Source: Candidatus Fermentibacterota bacterium (GTDB lineage Bacteria > Fermentibacterota > Fermentibacteria > Fermentibacterales > Fermentibacteraceae). From it: DNA of 64,000 nt. Positions 53,623-62,630 of this stretch are shown here, piece after piece (position 1 is the stretch's first letter; every line of letters starts with the position of its first letter). The position numbers and the translations under genes were made by a program. Where the stretch lies: NCBI GenBank assembly GCA_002748705.1, contig PDSZ01000012.1, positions 23,633 to 87,632 of the forward strand, written 5' to 3'. The notes under the pieces are model-generated. The model was not told the DNA's origin, did not search any database, and saw nothing but the letters and a program-made list of their open reading frames with translations.

Positions 53623-54558
53623 TTAACTGTTCTTGTCTGCAAGCGATTTGCTGTGGACGATAGCCCTTGCCATTGCCATGGAGTTAAGCCTGTTCTCCAT
53701 GTTGTCCGAGCGGGAGTTAAGTACAGCAGGTACCGATGCTCCGAATACCAGACCTCCCCATTTGGCGCTACCGTGGAACTTGTAACTTTTTCCAAGAGAA
53801 TTTGCCGTTTCCAGGTTGGGAGCGATTATCATGTCTGCCTGGCCGCAAACCTGTGAATTGAGCAGTTTCTTTGTTTTTGCCGATTCAGCTGAAATTGCCG
53901 CATCATATCCCAGAGGCCCCTCAACTATGAAACCGGGGAGCTGCCCCCGTTCAGACATTATCTGAAGCGCCGCCGCATCAACTGTGGACTGGATTCTGCT
54001 GTTAACTGTCTCTACTGCTGAAAGGGCAGCCACTCTTATCGGAGCAATGCCCAATGCCTTCCAGAGGGGAAGGGAGTTCTTTATGACAGCAGCTTTCTCC
54101 CTGAGGTCGGGAGAGATAAGGATTGCGTTGTCTGTCATGGCAATAAACTTTGGAAGGGAAGGCATTTCAAAGAGGCTCAGGTTTGAGAGAACAGGGGAAA
54201 CCTTGATTCCTCTATCCTGATGAAGAATGGCTTTGAGATAACCGTCAGACTTAACCTTGCCTTTGACCAGTATTTTAGCGCCGTTTTCCCTTACAGCCTC
54301 TACTGCAAGCCTGTTCATCTCAGGTTCGTTGTTACAGGGAAGTATTCTGTAGAGAGAAAGGTCATCACCTGATTCGGTGATTATCTTCTTGAGTGTTTCC
54401 TCAGGGCCGGTTAGATAGCAGGTTCCCAGGAATCCGATTTCATGGCCCTGTTTAATGCTCTCAACCACGCTGGTATCAGCACCGCCTGCAACGGATAAAT
54501 CAACTGGTGAAAGATTTGCAACAGCCTGGTGAAGCTCACTGAAATTACTGATGGTCAT
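53623..54558 (-). CDS. ptb: Phosphate acyltransferase (phosphotransbutyrylase-like)
   Basis: A 311-residue enzyme of the PTA/PTB family: V-E-G-P-L-G-Y-D-A-A-I, L-I-S-P-D-L-R-E-K and the end G-L-V-F-G-A-S-V-P-A-V-L-x-S-R-S. It transfers acyl from CoA to phosphate. It overlaps the kinase gene by one base. The pairing with a butyrate-type kinase supports a butyryl or branched acyl substrate, though acetyl cannot be excluded. Confidence 0.87.
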   Translation of the reverse strand: MTISNFSELHQAVANLSPVDLSVAGGADTSVVESIKQGHEIGFLGTCYLTGPEETLKKIITESGDDLSLYRILPCNNEPEMNRLAVEAVRENGAKILVKGKVKSDGYLKAILHQDRGIKVSPVLSNLSLFEMPSLPKFIAMTDNAILISPDLREKAAVIKNSLPLWKALGIAPIRVAALSAVETVNSRIQSTVDAAALQIMSERGQLPGFIVEGPLGYDAAISAESAKTKKLLNSQVCGQADMIIAPNLETANSLGKSYKFHGSAKWGGLVFGASVPAVLNSRSDNMENRLNSMAMARAIVHSKSLADKNS

Positions 54559-55811
54559 TACATGCTCCTGACGCCGAAGGGTACCGAATGGAACTCTCCG
54601 TTTTCATCCCTGAAACTGAGCAGGGGATCCATTTCGCCACCGGTTCTTATACAGTCCGGCCACTGAAGAGGTTCTTCTTTTCCACTCACAACCCTGAGAA
54701 GTCCGGAGGCTATCGCCTCATTCTCATTTCCGCCAGGGAAAACATGAACCTCAGACAGGGCACTGCACTTCTTCTTAATTCGTTCTACAACGAAAGGAGA
54801 GTTGGCAACACCGCCGGTGACAATTATTCCGTGAATATTAAAGTCCAGCACCGATGCCATAGCTCCGATCTCCTTGCATATCTGGTAGATCATCGCATCA
54901 AGAATGAATGCTGCGAAGCCGTCACCTTCAGCTGCTCTTCTGCCAGCCTCCCGAACATCTTTAGTGCCAAGATAGCCATAGAGACCTCCGCCGCCGTAAA
55001 GCTTTTTGTGGAGTTCATCTTTGGTGTATTTTCCAGAGAAGCAAGCCTCGAAAAGGGGAATAGGAGGAACGCCGCCTGCCCTTTCAGGGGTGAATGGGGC
55101 GCCTTCCATACGGTTGTCGCTGTCTATGATTTTTCCACCTGCAACCGGCGCAATGGAAAAACCGCCTCCAAGATGGCATGCCACGCATCTGATTTCCTCA
55201 AAACTCATTGAGAGCTGTTCCGCCAGTTTTCTCACAGTCGCCCGAATATTAAGTGCATGTACATAGGAGAATCTGGGAAGCTCAGGTACTCCGGATATTC
55301 TGGAAACAGGTGTTATCTCATCTACACCCACCGGATCTGCCACGAAAGCAGGAGCATTCATCAGGGCTGCGATTCTGAACGCTATAGGTGCGCCAAGGTT
55401 GGATGCGTGGTGATAAACAGGGGTATTAAGGCTGAAATCAGCCAGCTCCTGATTTACTGAGATAAGTCCGCTGGGAACAGGCGGCAGCATTCCTCCCAGT
55501 GCGCCCACTGCAGCCACAACTGCACCAGCAGGCAGATTGTTCTGGAAGTACTCTCTGGTCAGTTCCTCACGGTAGTCTATCTGGCCGGATATGGTTGAAT
55601 ACCTGGCGTAGAGATCGTCAGGGTGTTCTATGGTTTTGCTGTTGTAATGGTCCAGTTCACCTGCTGAGGTGATTCGGTAAATGGAACACTTGGTTGTGGT
55701 AGAACCAGTGTTCAGAACAAGTAGGAACCTTTTCTGCAATGTACTCACCTGCATTCTTCTGAAACAGTATTCCAGCCGAATAAATACGGCTTTCAAATGT
55801 CGGTCAAACAT
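54558..55811 (-). CDS. buk: Butyrate kinase
   Basis: An ASKHA-fold kinase that makes ATP from acyl phosphate: V-L-N-T-G-S-T-T-T-K-C-S at the start, C-H-L-G-G-G-F-S-I, and I-I-V-T-G-G-V-A-N-S at the end. The full frame is 417 residues, but the first 19-26 are unlike the family. The real start is likely the ATG at 55754 or a TTG near 55736 (AGGTGAG close by). First gene of the operon ending with the oxidoreductase. Confidence 0.9.
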   Translation of the reverse strand: MFDRHLKAVFIRLEYCFRRMQVSTLQKRFLLVLNTGSTTTKCSIYRITSAGELDHYNSKTIEHPDDLYARYSTISGQIDYREELTREYFQNNLPAGAVVAAVGALGGMLPPVPSGLISVNQELADFSLNTPVYHHASNLGAPIAFRIAALMNAPAFVADPVGVDEITPVSRISGVPELPRFSYVHALNIRATVRKLAEQLSMSFEEIRCVACHLGGGFSIAPVAGGKIIDSDNRMEGAPFTPERAGGVPPIPLFEACFSGKYTKDELHKKLYGGGGLYGYLGTKDVREAGRRAAEGDGFAAFILDAMIYQICKEIGAMASVLDFNIHGIIVTGGVANSPFVVERIKKKCSALSEVHVFPGGNENEAIASGLLRVVSGKEEPLQWPDCIRTGGEMDPLLSFRDENGEFHSVPFGVRSM

Positions 55812-55924
55812 ATTGCAAAGCCTTTAAGGGGAAAAGGGTAAATCTTTCTTAAAAGAGCATGTTATCCACACACGGTTGTGACTTGTATATTTTACGCCTG
55901 AACCTGTTTTCAGGAGGATGGGAA

Positions 55925-56701
55925 TTGAAGATTACACTCAGACTTGCAGAACTTCCAATCACAGGAAGCTGGAGCCTGTGCATGGAGAATGCTGTTAAAG
56001 CGTCTGCGATAAAACCATTGCCAGATGTGCTTCTTCTGCCGGAGCTGTTCACCATCGGTTTTGTTCTTGACTCAATTGCATCTTCTGCGATCGAAAGGGA
56101 AGAACTCCCTTACCTTCCTCTTGCTGAAGCAGCAAGAAACAGCAAAATATGGATTGCAGGAGGCTCTTTTCCTGTAAGGGTATCAGGCGGAATTGCAAAC
56201 CTCGTTCCTGTATACAACAGTTCAGGTGAACTTGTTCACACAACCTGCAAGGGACATCTCTTCAGGAATATGGGTGAACACACTGCTTTTATTCCGGGAA
56301 ATCCTTCAGGGGTGTTCGATCTTAAAGGTATCAGAACAGGTGCAGCTGTCTGCTACGACCTGAGGTTTCCTGAGCTGTTCAGAAAACTGACAATCAAAGG
56401 AGCTGAGCTGCTGCTGCTTCCTGCCCAGTGGCCTCAGGTCAGAAACGGGGTTTTCAGAAGTCTTCTTGTTGCCAGATCCTCAGAGGCTCAGGTATTCACT
56501 GCAGGGTGCAATCTCGGAGGAGAACACCTGGGAGTTTCCTATAACGGAGGCGGCGGTGTGGTTTCACCTTCAGGTCAGTTTCTGGATTATGATGAAGCAG
56601 CTTCAGGAGTAAGGGATTTCTTAATTGATACTGATCTGGTGCAAAGAGAAAGGGAAAGAATAAACTGTCTTAATGACAGGAGACCGGAGGTATATGAATA
56701 G
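55925..56701 (+). CDS. Carbon-nitrogen hydrolase (omega-amidase-like nitrilase)
   Basis: About 258 residues. The catalytic triad is visible: Glu in L-L-P-E-L-F-T-I-G-F, Lys in T-C-K-G-H-L-F, Cys in G-A-A-V-C-Y-D-L-R-F-P-E-L-F. These match omega-amidases (Nit2-like), which hydrolyse amides of 2-oxoacids. Such a role fits the 2-oxoacid operon it diverges from. I start it at TTG (55925) with AGGATGGG upstream; the longer frame from 55859 has an unrelated N-terminus. Confidence 0.85.
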   Translation: MKITLRLAELPITGSWSLCMENAVKASAIKPLPDVLLLPELFTIGFVLDSIASSAIEREELPYLPLAEAARNSKIWIAGGSFPVRVSGGIANLVPVYNSSGELVHTTCKGHLFRNMGEHTAFIPGNPSGVFDLKGIRTGAAVCYDLRFPELFRKLTIKGAELLLLPAQWPQVRNGVFRSLLVARSSEAQVFTAGCNLGGEHLGVSYNGGGGVVSPSGQFLDYDEAASGVRDFLIDTDLVQRERERINCLNDRRPEVYE

Positions 56702-57876
56702 TGGAACTGAAAAACTCAAGTCCCTTCAGAGTCTCCATTTCGGTAATTGCTGTCCTTCTTTTGGCGGTAATTCTGAGGCTGGGCGCTCCCATACTTGTAA
56801 AGATATCAATTGCACTCTTCTTTGCTTTGCTTATATCTCCTTCTGTCAGGTCCACCACCAGGAATGTAGACCGTCTTCTTCAAAAGCTGTTTAAACGCTA
56901 TCGCAGGAGGGGAGACCGCAGCCAATCAAATCTTGCCAATGTGATAGGTACCTCTCTGGTGCTGGTTATGGCTCTTTTACTGATTTCCCTGTTTTTCTTC
57001 CTCATGTACGGAACTCTAAGCCTTCTGGTGAGCAGAAAAGACGATATGGTAAGCAATATCGTTCATCCTGTGGTGGAATTCGTTGAGAATGCTCAGAACC
57101 AATGGATTCCGGGAATGTATGACATGCTCGGTCTGGAGAATGTGGGAGAGGTAACTGCTGAAACCGATCGAATAATTGAAGGCAAAGAGGACTTTCAATC
57201 CCACAGACCGGTAGAAGAGGGATCCTTCCCGGTCGCATCAATAATTCCAACAGCAGCAGGACTGGTAGGTTCAGTAACAGGTTTCATGATTAATACGGTT
57301 ATCATAACAATGCTTACTGTTTTCATGGTGAACGGAAGAAGGCTCTTTGCCGAGAAGCTGCGAGATATGGATATGGAGGAGTATGCCAGATACCTGAAGG
57401 TAATCAGAGCTGTGGAGAATGTCCCCAGGAAGTACCTCATGGCAAAATTGACTACCAGTTCCCTTACAGGACTTCTTATAGGTGCAGGTCTTGTCATAAT
57501 GGGTTTTCAGGTGGATGAAGCCTTCATCTGGTCCATAACTGCAATGGTTCTGAACTTCGTACCATTCTTCGGCTCAATTGTCGCCGGTGTAATGATCGCT
57601 CTCTATGTGATGAGTCTTGGCGGCTTTCAGCTTGGGCTTATTGCAGCGATTATGGTTACTGTTCTTAACAATGTTGTTTCCAATGTGATAGAACCAAATT
57701 ATTTTGGAGATGTACTTCCCATAGGGAAGGTTACCATACTGCTCTGTGTGATAGTATGGGGCTATCTCTGGGGTGTGGTAGGGATTTTCCTCGCCGTTCC
57801 TGTCACCATAATAATCAAGGTTCTTCTTGAGCAGACCACAGGCAGGAACGCCCTGGTCGCAGCAATGGAGGTATGA
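56701..57876 (+). CDS. AI-2E family transporter (PerM-like)
   Basis: A 391-residue membrane protein of seven to eight helices. Conserved blocks are in the C-terminal half: F-V-P-F-F-G-S-I-V-A-G-V, V-V-S-N-V-I-E-P-N-Y and F-L-A-V-P-V-T-I-I-I-K. The family exports small molecules or acts as antiporters; naming it for autoinducer-2 is not proven. It starts with GTG inside the preceding TAG stop and overlaps the C25 gene by four bases. Confidence 0.87.
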   Translation: MELKNSSPFRVSISVIAVLLLAVILRLGAPILVKISIALFFALLISPSVRSTTRNVDRLLQKLFKRYRRRGDRSQSNLANVIGTSLVLVMALLLISLFFFLMYGTLSLLVSRKDDMVSNIVHPVVEFVENAQNQWIPGMYDMLGLENVGEVTAETDRIIEGKEDFQSHRPVEEGSFPVASIIPTAAGLVGSVTGFMINTVIITMLTVFMVNGRRLFAEKLRDMDMEEYARYLKVIRAVENVPRKYLMAKLTTSSLTGLLIGAGLVIMGFQVDEAFIWSITAMVLNFVPFFGSIVAGVMIALYVMSLGGFQLGLIAAIMVTVLNNVVSNVIEPNYFGDVLPIGKVTILLCVIVWGYLWGVVGIFLAVPVTIIIKVLLEQTTGRNALVAAMEV

Positions 57877-60182
57877 TGTTATTCCTGTTTCTTTTAGCAG
57901 CACTTACCGCTGGAACCGTTCAGCTTGACTGGACAGCGTCTTCAGAACCACAGGTTATCAGTGGTGTGCTTGGCGAGCGAATTGTTATGGAAGGGGCTGT
58001 TCCTTTCGGTAGCCCTGGTGACCCTGCTGTACCGGTTATACCGGTAACTGCAGCTATTCCTGCCGGAGCGGTAGTGGATGGTGTTGAAATCATCAGCTCT
58101 TCATGGGAAAGACTGGACATGAGTTTCAGGCCTATGGCTGTACAGAATGCTGCTCCCGTATCACGGCCTGAGGAGTTCACCATAACTGTTCCCAACCCTG
58201 ATGCCTTTTCCCGAAATATCAAAACTGAAGTACTCTTTTCAGGGCAGGGCACTCTCATGGGCTATCCTGTTGCTGATTTCCTTATAAGACCTTTTGCCTG
58301 GGACCCGGTTACAGAGAACCTGACCTTTTCAAGATCAGTCAGCTTTGAGATTTCGTATCACCTTGAAGATCGGGCGGAGCAGATTCCCTCAAGGGGTATT
58401 GCAGGTTCTCAGGTAATTAGTCAAATCATGAACACAGCAGTACTCAATTCCGGCGACCTGCCGGTAGTGTCTGCTGCCACAGATCTTCCCTACGGCGAAT
58501 ACCTGATCATCGCCGACGACAATCTTGCTGCAGCCTTTGAACCATTGGCTCAAATGAAAACCTGGAAAGGTGTTCAGACTCAAATAGTCACAATGTCATC
58601 AGTACTTTCAGGAGCTTCAGGAGTTGATAATGCCCAGAAGCTGAGAAACTTCCTCTTTGACATCTATCAGAATAATCCTCCTACATACATTCTTCTTGCA
58701 GGCGACACTCCAGGTGTGCCTCACAGGAACTGCTACGCAACTGCGGAAGGATACACAGGGGATCCTTCAAGTGACCTGTACTATCAGGATATGAATGATA
58801 CAGCCCCCGGCGTGGATGCCTGGAATCTGGATGGTGATAATCTCTGGGGAGAACTGAACGGTCAGGACAACATGGACTACCACCCTGATTATGTTCTGGG
58901 CAGGGCTTCTGTGGAAACAGCAGCTGAAGCTGAGACATTTGTAAACAAGGTACTGGTCTGGGAGGATGCACCGGATACCGATGACTGGTACACCTCCATG
59001 GGGTTCACCACCGGTGTTCTCTGGAGCAGCCCGTACTGTCCCGGTTCTGCCGGCAAGGAGAAGGTGGACACTCTGTACACTCCTTCCACCTGGACTATTA
59101 CCAAGCTTTATGATAGTGCAGGCACTCAGAGCTACACAGCGACAATGGCAATGCTCAACCAGGGCAGGCAGCTTGTGAACCACGCAGGACACGGCAGTGA
59201 AGACGGTGTTTCAATTGGAACCGGTTATCTGGACACAGACGATTTCATGGGGCTTACCAACATCTCGGTAAACGGCAGACCTACTATCTGGAATACCATT
59301 GCCTGCCTTTCCGGTTCTTTCGATACAGGAACATGTTTTGCCGAGGCATGGATAAGGTCTCCAGGCGGCGGCGGTTTCTGCATAATGAATACCCGCTACG
59401 GTTGGGGAGAGCCTGCGGAGCCTGGTGACCAGTGGAGTGAACTGGTGGACCAGGAGTTCTTCGCGAAGTTCTTCAATGAAGACATGTACAATCTGGGAAC
59501 GGCTTTCATGATGGCCAAGGACGAATTCATACCTCTGATTCCCTCAGACACCCATTACGACTGGATAGCCAAGAGCAATACCCTCTTCGGAGATCCTGAG
59601 CTTCCCATGTACACACAGGTTCCTGCAGAACTTCAGCTGACAGGTGTGGATGTTGTCCAGGGCATTCAGGAACTGACTGTTACAGTCACCTCTGAAGGAT
59701 CACCTGTGGAAGGCGCACGAGTATGCCTTCTTCAGGGACAGTGGGATCAGCCTGTAACCTATGCAGTGGCCCTCACAGATCCTTCCGGAGCAGCAACTCT
59801 CACATGGACCGATCCTCTTCCTGCAAGCCCTGATCAGGTCAGAGTAACTGCATGGGCCAGGGATCATATAACCAGCACTGACCTTTACGATATAGGTTCA
59901 AACGGTGTTGAGGAGGAGCAGGGCTCACAGGTGCCGGCATTCACAGTGAACGCTTCCAATCCTGTAACTGGAACTGCATCCATAAGCTGGGAACTCCCGT
60001 CAGTACAGATAGCCTCCATTGACATAGTAGACCTTTCCGGAAGAACAGTTCACAGTTACCGGCTGCATGGCACTTCAGGCTCGTTCAGCTGGAATACTTC
60101 AGCTGACCCTGCAGGAGTCTACTTCATCAGAATGATAACTGATACAGGCAGCATTACCCGCCACATGGCAGTGGTGAGGTAG
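57873..60182 (+). CDS. Secreted C25 (gingipain-like) cysteine protease with sorting tail
   Basis: A 769-residue secreted protease. After a short signal (L-F-L-F-L-L-A-A-L-T-A) comes a propeptide-like region to about 200, then the C25 domain with the catalytic His in L-V-N-H-A-G-H-G (about 437) and Cys in I-A-C-L-S-G-S-F-D (about 478). An immunoglobulin-like region follows. The last about 80 residues end D-P-A-G-V-Y-F-I-R-M and V-V-R, the type-A C-terminal signal of the Por (type IX) secretion route. The start is tied to the AI-2E gene by ATGA overlap. Confidence 0.88.
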   Translation: MMLFLFLLAALTAGTVQLDWTASSEPQVISGVLGERIVMEGAVPFGSPGDPAVPVIPVTAAIPAGAVVDGVEIISSSWERLDMSFRPMAVQNAAPVSRPEEFTITVPNPDAFSRNIKTEVLFSGQGTLMGYPVADFLIRPFAWDPVTENLTFSRSVSFEISYHLEDRAEQIPSRGIAGSQVISQIMNTAVLNSGDLPVVSAATDLPYGEYLIIADDNLAAAFEPLAQMKTWKGVQTQIVTMSSVLSGASGVDNAQKLRNFLFDIYQNNPPTYILLAGDTPGVPHRNCYATAEGYTGDPSSDLYYQDMNDTAPGVDAWNLDGDNLWGELNGQDNMDYHPDYVLGRASVETAAEAETFVNKVLVWEDAPDTDDWYTSMGFTTGVLWSSPYCPGSAGKEKVDTLYTPSTWTITKLYDSAGTQSYTATMAMLNQGRQLVNHAGHGSEDGVSIGTGYLDTDDFMGLTNISVNGRPTIWNTIACLSGSFDTGTCFAEAWIRSPGGGGFCIMNTRYGWGEPAEPGDQWSELVDQEFFAKFFNEDMYNLGTAFMMAKDEFIPLIPSDTHYDWIAKSNTLFGDPELPMYTQVPAELQLTGVDVVQGIQELTVTVTSEGSPVEGARVCLLQGQWDQPVTYAVALTDPSGAATLTWTDPLPASPDQVRVTAWARDHITSTDLYDIGSNGVEEEQGSQVPAFTVNASNPVTGTASISWELPSVQIASIDIVDLSGRTVHSYRLHGTSGSFSWNTSADPAGVYFIRMITDTGSITRHMAVVR

Positions 60183-60194
60183 AAAGGACGAATC

Positions 60195-60611
60195 CTGAAG
60201 GAACTCAAGAGAGAGAATGGCCTTGCTGTGCTCAGGTTTGACAAGGGGGAGGATTTCATCCCTTCCTTCACCGCCTGGCTTGAGAAGAACAGTATAGAAT
60301 CTGCTACGGTCATCTGCGGTATCGGAATGCTGAAGGATATGGAGATAGGGCGCTATGACGGCAGGGAATACACCAGAATGACCGAACCTGAATCCTGTGA
60401 AATACTTTCCCTTCAGGGCAGCGTTTCCATGAAGGAAGGGGCCAGGTTCGTCCATATGCATGTTTCCTACGCCAACCATGATTTTCAGGCGATAGGGGGG
60501 CACCTGTTCAGCGGAATCGTCTCAATGACCATTGAGCTGGTGGTTGCTCCAATGACTCCCGGACTGGTCAGAAAACCTGCCGGAGGAGTTTTCTGGCAGA
60601 TGGACAGCTGA
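60195..60611 (+). CDS. PPC (DUF296) domain protein, probable CTG start
   Basis: A 138-residue PPC-fold protein: F-D-K-G-E-D-F-I-P-S-F, I-C-G-I-G-M-L-K-D-M-E-I-G and H-M-H-V-S-Y-A are the DUF296 marks. The only standard start, GTG at 60228, would remove the first beta strand. A CTG at 60195, six bases after AAAGGA, gives L-K-E-L-K-R-E-N-G-L-A-V-L-R-F, which matches the family's usual opening, so I use it. Bacterial PPC proteins form trimers of unclear function. Confidence 0.75.
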   Translation: MKELKRENGLAVLRFDKGEDFIPSFTAWLEKNSIESATVICGIGMLKDMEIGRYDGREYTRMTEPESCEILSLQGSVSMKEGARFVHMHVSYANHDFQAIGGHLFSGIVSMTIELVVAPMTPGLVRKPAGGVFWQMDS

Positions 60612-60658
60612 GACTTGACTTATGCGAGGCTGTTATTATCTTACGCAGGCTTCGCAAG

Positions 60659-60735
60659 GGGGCTGTAGCTCAGTTGGTATGAGCACTTGACTGGCAGTCA
60701 AGGGGTCACGGGTTCGATCCCCGTCAGCTCCACCA
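60659..60735 (+). tRNA. tRNA-Ala (anticodon GGC)
   Basis: A 77-nt tRNA. Acceptor GGGGCTG/CAGCTCC includes the G3-U70 wobble that defines alanine tRNAs. The anticodon loop is TGGCAGT (GGC). The T arm has GGTTCGATCC, and ACCA is encoded. Confidence 0.95.
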
Positions 60736-60740
60736 GAATA

Positions 60741-60765
60741 CCGCCGTCCTTTCGGGCGGCGGTTG
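60741..60765 (+). terminator. Hairpin after tRNA-Ala
   Basis: CCGCCG...CGGCGG just past the tRNA forms a GC-rich stem, followed by a weak T-rich run. Likely ends the tRNA transcript. Confidence 0.5.
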
Positions 60766-60910
60766 CTATTTCCTCAAGCGAGGCAAGGGGTTGCACCCTG
60801 TGGCTTTATTGTCTATCTTACCTGCTCCAAGAGTAAACACAGCATTTTTCACCAAGTGCTAAATGCGTTTGTTGCAAGTAGTAACATCGTAAAAAAAACA
60901 GGAGGAAGAA

Positions 60911-61195
60911 ATGACCAAGGCAGATATCGTTGCCAACATTTCGGACGAGACAGGACTTACCAAGAAGGAAGTTGCCTCTGTCGTCAACCAGTTCTTCGCA
61001 GAGGTCAGAGACGCTCTCTACGGACACGAGCACATTGAAATCAGAGGATTCGGAACATTCAAGGTTGTTGAGCGCAACCCCAGAATGGCACGGAATCCCC
61101 ATACAAAAGAAGCTGTTGCGGTTCCACGCAGACATGTTCCTTTCTTCAAGTTCTCAAAGACAGTGAAGACAAAGGTTGCAAAGGCGGGAAAGTAG
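60911..61195 (+). CDS. HU-family DNA-binding protein
   Basis: A 94-residue histone-like protein: M-T-K-A-D-I-V-A-N-I-S, then I-E-I-R-G-F-G-T-F-K-V and R-N-P-R-M-A-R-N-P, the beta-arm DNA-binding signature. AGGAGGAAG precedes the ATG. It bends DNA and compacts the nucleoid. The tiny basic gene follows directly. Confidence 0.96.
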   Translation: MTKADIVANISDETGLTKKEVASVVNQFFAEVRDALYGHEHIEIRGFGTFKVVERNPRMARNPHTKEAVAVPRRHVPFFKFSKTVKTKVAKAGK

Positions 61196-61291
61196 ATGCC
61201 CAACGGAAAAAAGCGCAAGCGTAAAAAGATAGCTACTCACAAGCGCAAGAAGAGGCGTCGCGCCAACAGGCACAAGAAAAAGGTCCGCTAA
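61196..61291 (+). CDS. 31-residue basic protein (AURKAIP1/COX24-like, ribosomal)
   Basis: A very short gene whose ATG immediately follows the HU stop. It encodes M-P-N-G-K-K-R-K-R-K-K-I-A-T-H-K-R-K-K-R, more than half Lys and Arg. This matches the small AURKAIP1/COX24-domain proteins seen in Bacteroidetes-related bacteria, relatives of the mitochondrial ribosomal protein mS38. I expect it binds the small ribosomal subunit. Too short for many gene finders. Confidence 0.7.
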   Translation: MPNGKKRKRKKIATHKRKKRRRANRHKKKVR

Positions 61292-61294
61292 GGC

Positions 61295-61780
61295 TTGATA
61301 GCAGCGGTCATTTCAGATACCCATATCCCGGTAAGGCTTAGAGCCTTACCGGGACAACTGTATGAAGCAGTTGCTGAAGCAGACATAATCATTCATGCAG
61401 GCGATATTGAAGAGACTGATGTAATAAGGGATCTTGAGCGCTTTGCTCCGGTGAAGGCTGTTCACGGTAACATGGATGGCTGTGACACAGCAAAAAGGTA
61501 CCCTGACAGGTTTCTTATGGAACTTGAAGGTTTCACAATTGGCCTGACCCACGGATCAGGCGCAAGGTGGGGCATAAGGGGCCGTATCAGAAAGATGTTC
61601 GAGCCGGTACAGCCGGACATCATCATTCACGGCCACACCCACCGGTTCTTCTGGGACAAGGAGAACGGAATATGGTTCCTCAACCCTGGAGCAATCGCCG
61701 GCCCAAAGGGAAAACGCTCCATGGCCATGCTCACACTGGAAAAGGGCACAAAGCCTGAAGTACAGCAACTGACCTTCTGA
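61295..61780 (+). CDS. YfcE-type metallophosphoesterase
   Basis: A 161-residue phosphoesterase: A-V-I-S-D-T-H (first metal ligands), H-A-G-D-I, V-H-G-N-M-D, and I-H-G-H-T-H-R. The pattern is the YfcE/MJ0936 family, acting on phosphodiesters. The start is TTG (61295), three bases after the preceding stop. Confidence 0.9.
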   Translation: MIAAVISDTHIPVRLRALPGQLYEAVAEADIIIHAGDIEETDVIRDLERFAPVKAVHGNMDGCDTAKRYPDRFLMELEGFTIGLTHGSGARWGIRGRIRKMFEPVQPDIIIHGHTHRFFWDKENGIWFLNPGAIAGPKGKRSMAMLTLEKGTKPEVQQLTF

Positions 61781-61852
61781 TCCGAACCTGGGAAAACGAC
61801 TTGAAGAAAACTCCTTGATCAACTATCTTCAGGCCACACAAATTATCCCGGT

Positions 61853-61928
61853 GCCCCCGTAGCTCAGCTGGATAGAGCGTCGGCCTCCGGAGCCGGAAGC
61901 CTGGGTTCGAATCCCGGCGGGGGTACCA
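61853..61928 (+). tRNA. tRNA-Arg (anticodon CCG)
   Basis: A 76-nt tRNA: acceptor GCCCCCG/CGGGGGT, anticodon loop CTCCGGA (CCG), T arm GGTTCGAATCC and encoded ACCA. The 1-72 pair is G-U, slightly unusual. Confidence 0.92.
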
Positions 61929-62231
61929 CCTGAGATTCGTCAATGTCAAACAGCTCTAAGATGTTGAACGCCTTTGGTTGGGATTGGAAGATAAAGTGTG
62001 TATGCTTGAGAGGGCATCTGGAAGTACTGCCAGCTTTCGTTCCCCTGGTGTTGAGATACCTGATAGAGCAAATCACTAGTCAACTTGCAGAACTTGCCGA
62101 ACAGATCAGCACTACGCACACGGCCTTCAACAAGCATAGATACTACTACAGAAATCCCACATTCAAGGGGGCATCAATTTATGTCATGATGGCTATGTTA
62201 AGTAACTATGGTGAGTTACTGAGCAAGAGTA
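61929..62231. other. Region after tRNA-Arg
   Basis: Open frames exist on both strands (100 and 63 codons) but none has a ribosome site or recognisable motif. It may be debris of an element integrated beside the tRNA. Confidence 0.4.
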
Positions 62232-62630
62232 TTGATTCGCAATAGTATAGAAGATGTTGATGTTATGCGTCTGAAAAAATCTGTTGTTATTGCAAGAAAC
62301 AGAATTGAGAAGAGATCCATAACTGGCGTAGAAACGCCAAACCTTTATAATAGCATTCGGCCATATGTTAATGTAAGTGATAGTGACTATGAGCAATGGG
62401 ACAAGTTGTACATGTACGATACTGAAACTCATTTCATGATACGAATGCCAGGATTCACACATGATATTGTTTCTCTCTTTATATCGTGGACTAGTATCAA
62501 TGATGTAGTTGAATCTATACAGGAGTATATAACCGGAAGGAAAGGGGATTTCTATACAGTTGTCAGAAGAATTGTGGACAACATCATTGCATCGGATATG
62601 ATGGAGCAGAGGCTTGACAAGAAAACTTAG
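62232..62630 (+). CDS. Small protein upstream of peptidase, possibly PqqD-like
   Basis: A 132-residue frame from a TTG, or 121 residues from ATG 62265. It is acidic/helical at the end (I-S-W-T-S-I-N-D-V-V-E-S-I-Q-E-Y-I), which faintly recalls PqqD-type peptide-binding domains. That match is weak. It overlaps the peptidase gene by 17 bp, so the two are likely cotranslated. Base composition is more AT-rich than neighbours, suggesting a different origin. Confidence 0.45.
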   Translation: MIRNSIEDVDVMRLKKSVVIARNRIEKRSITGVETPNLYNSIRPYVNVSDSDYEQWDKLYMYDTETHFMIRMPGFTHDIVSLFISWTSINDVVESIQEYITGRKGDFYTVVRRIVDNIIASDMMEQRLDKKT

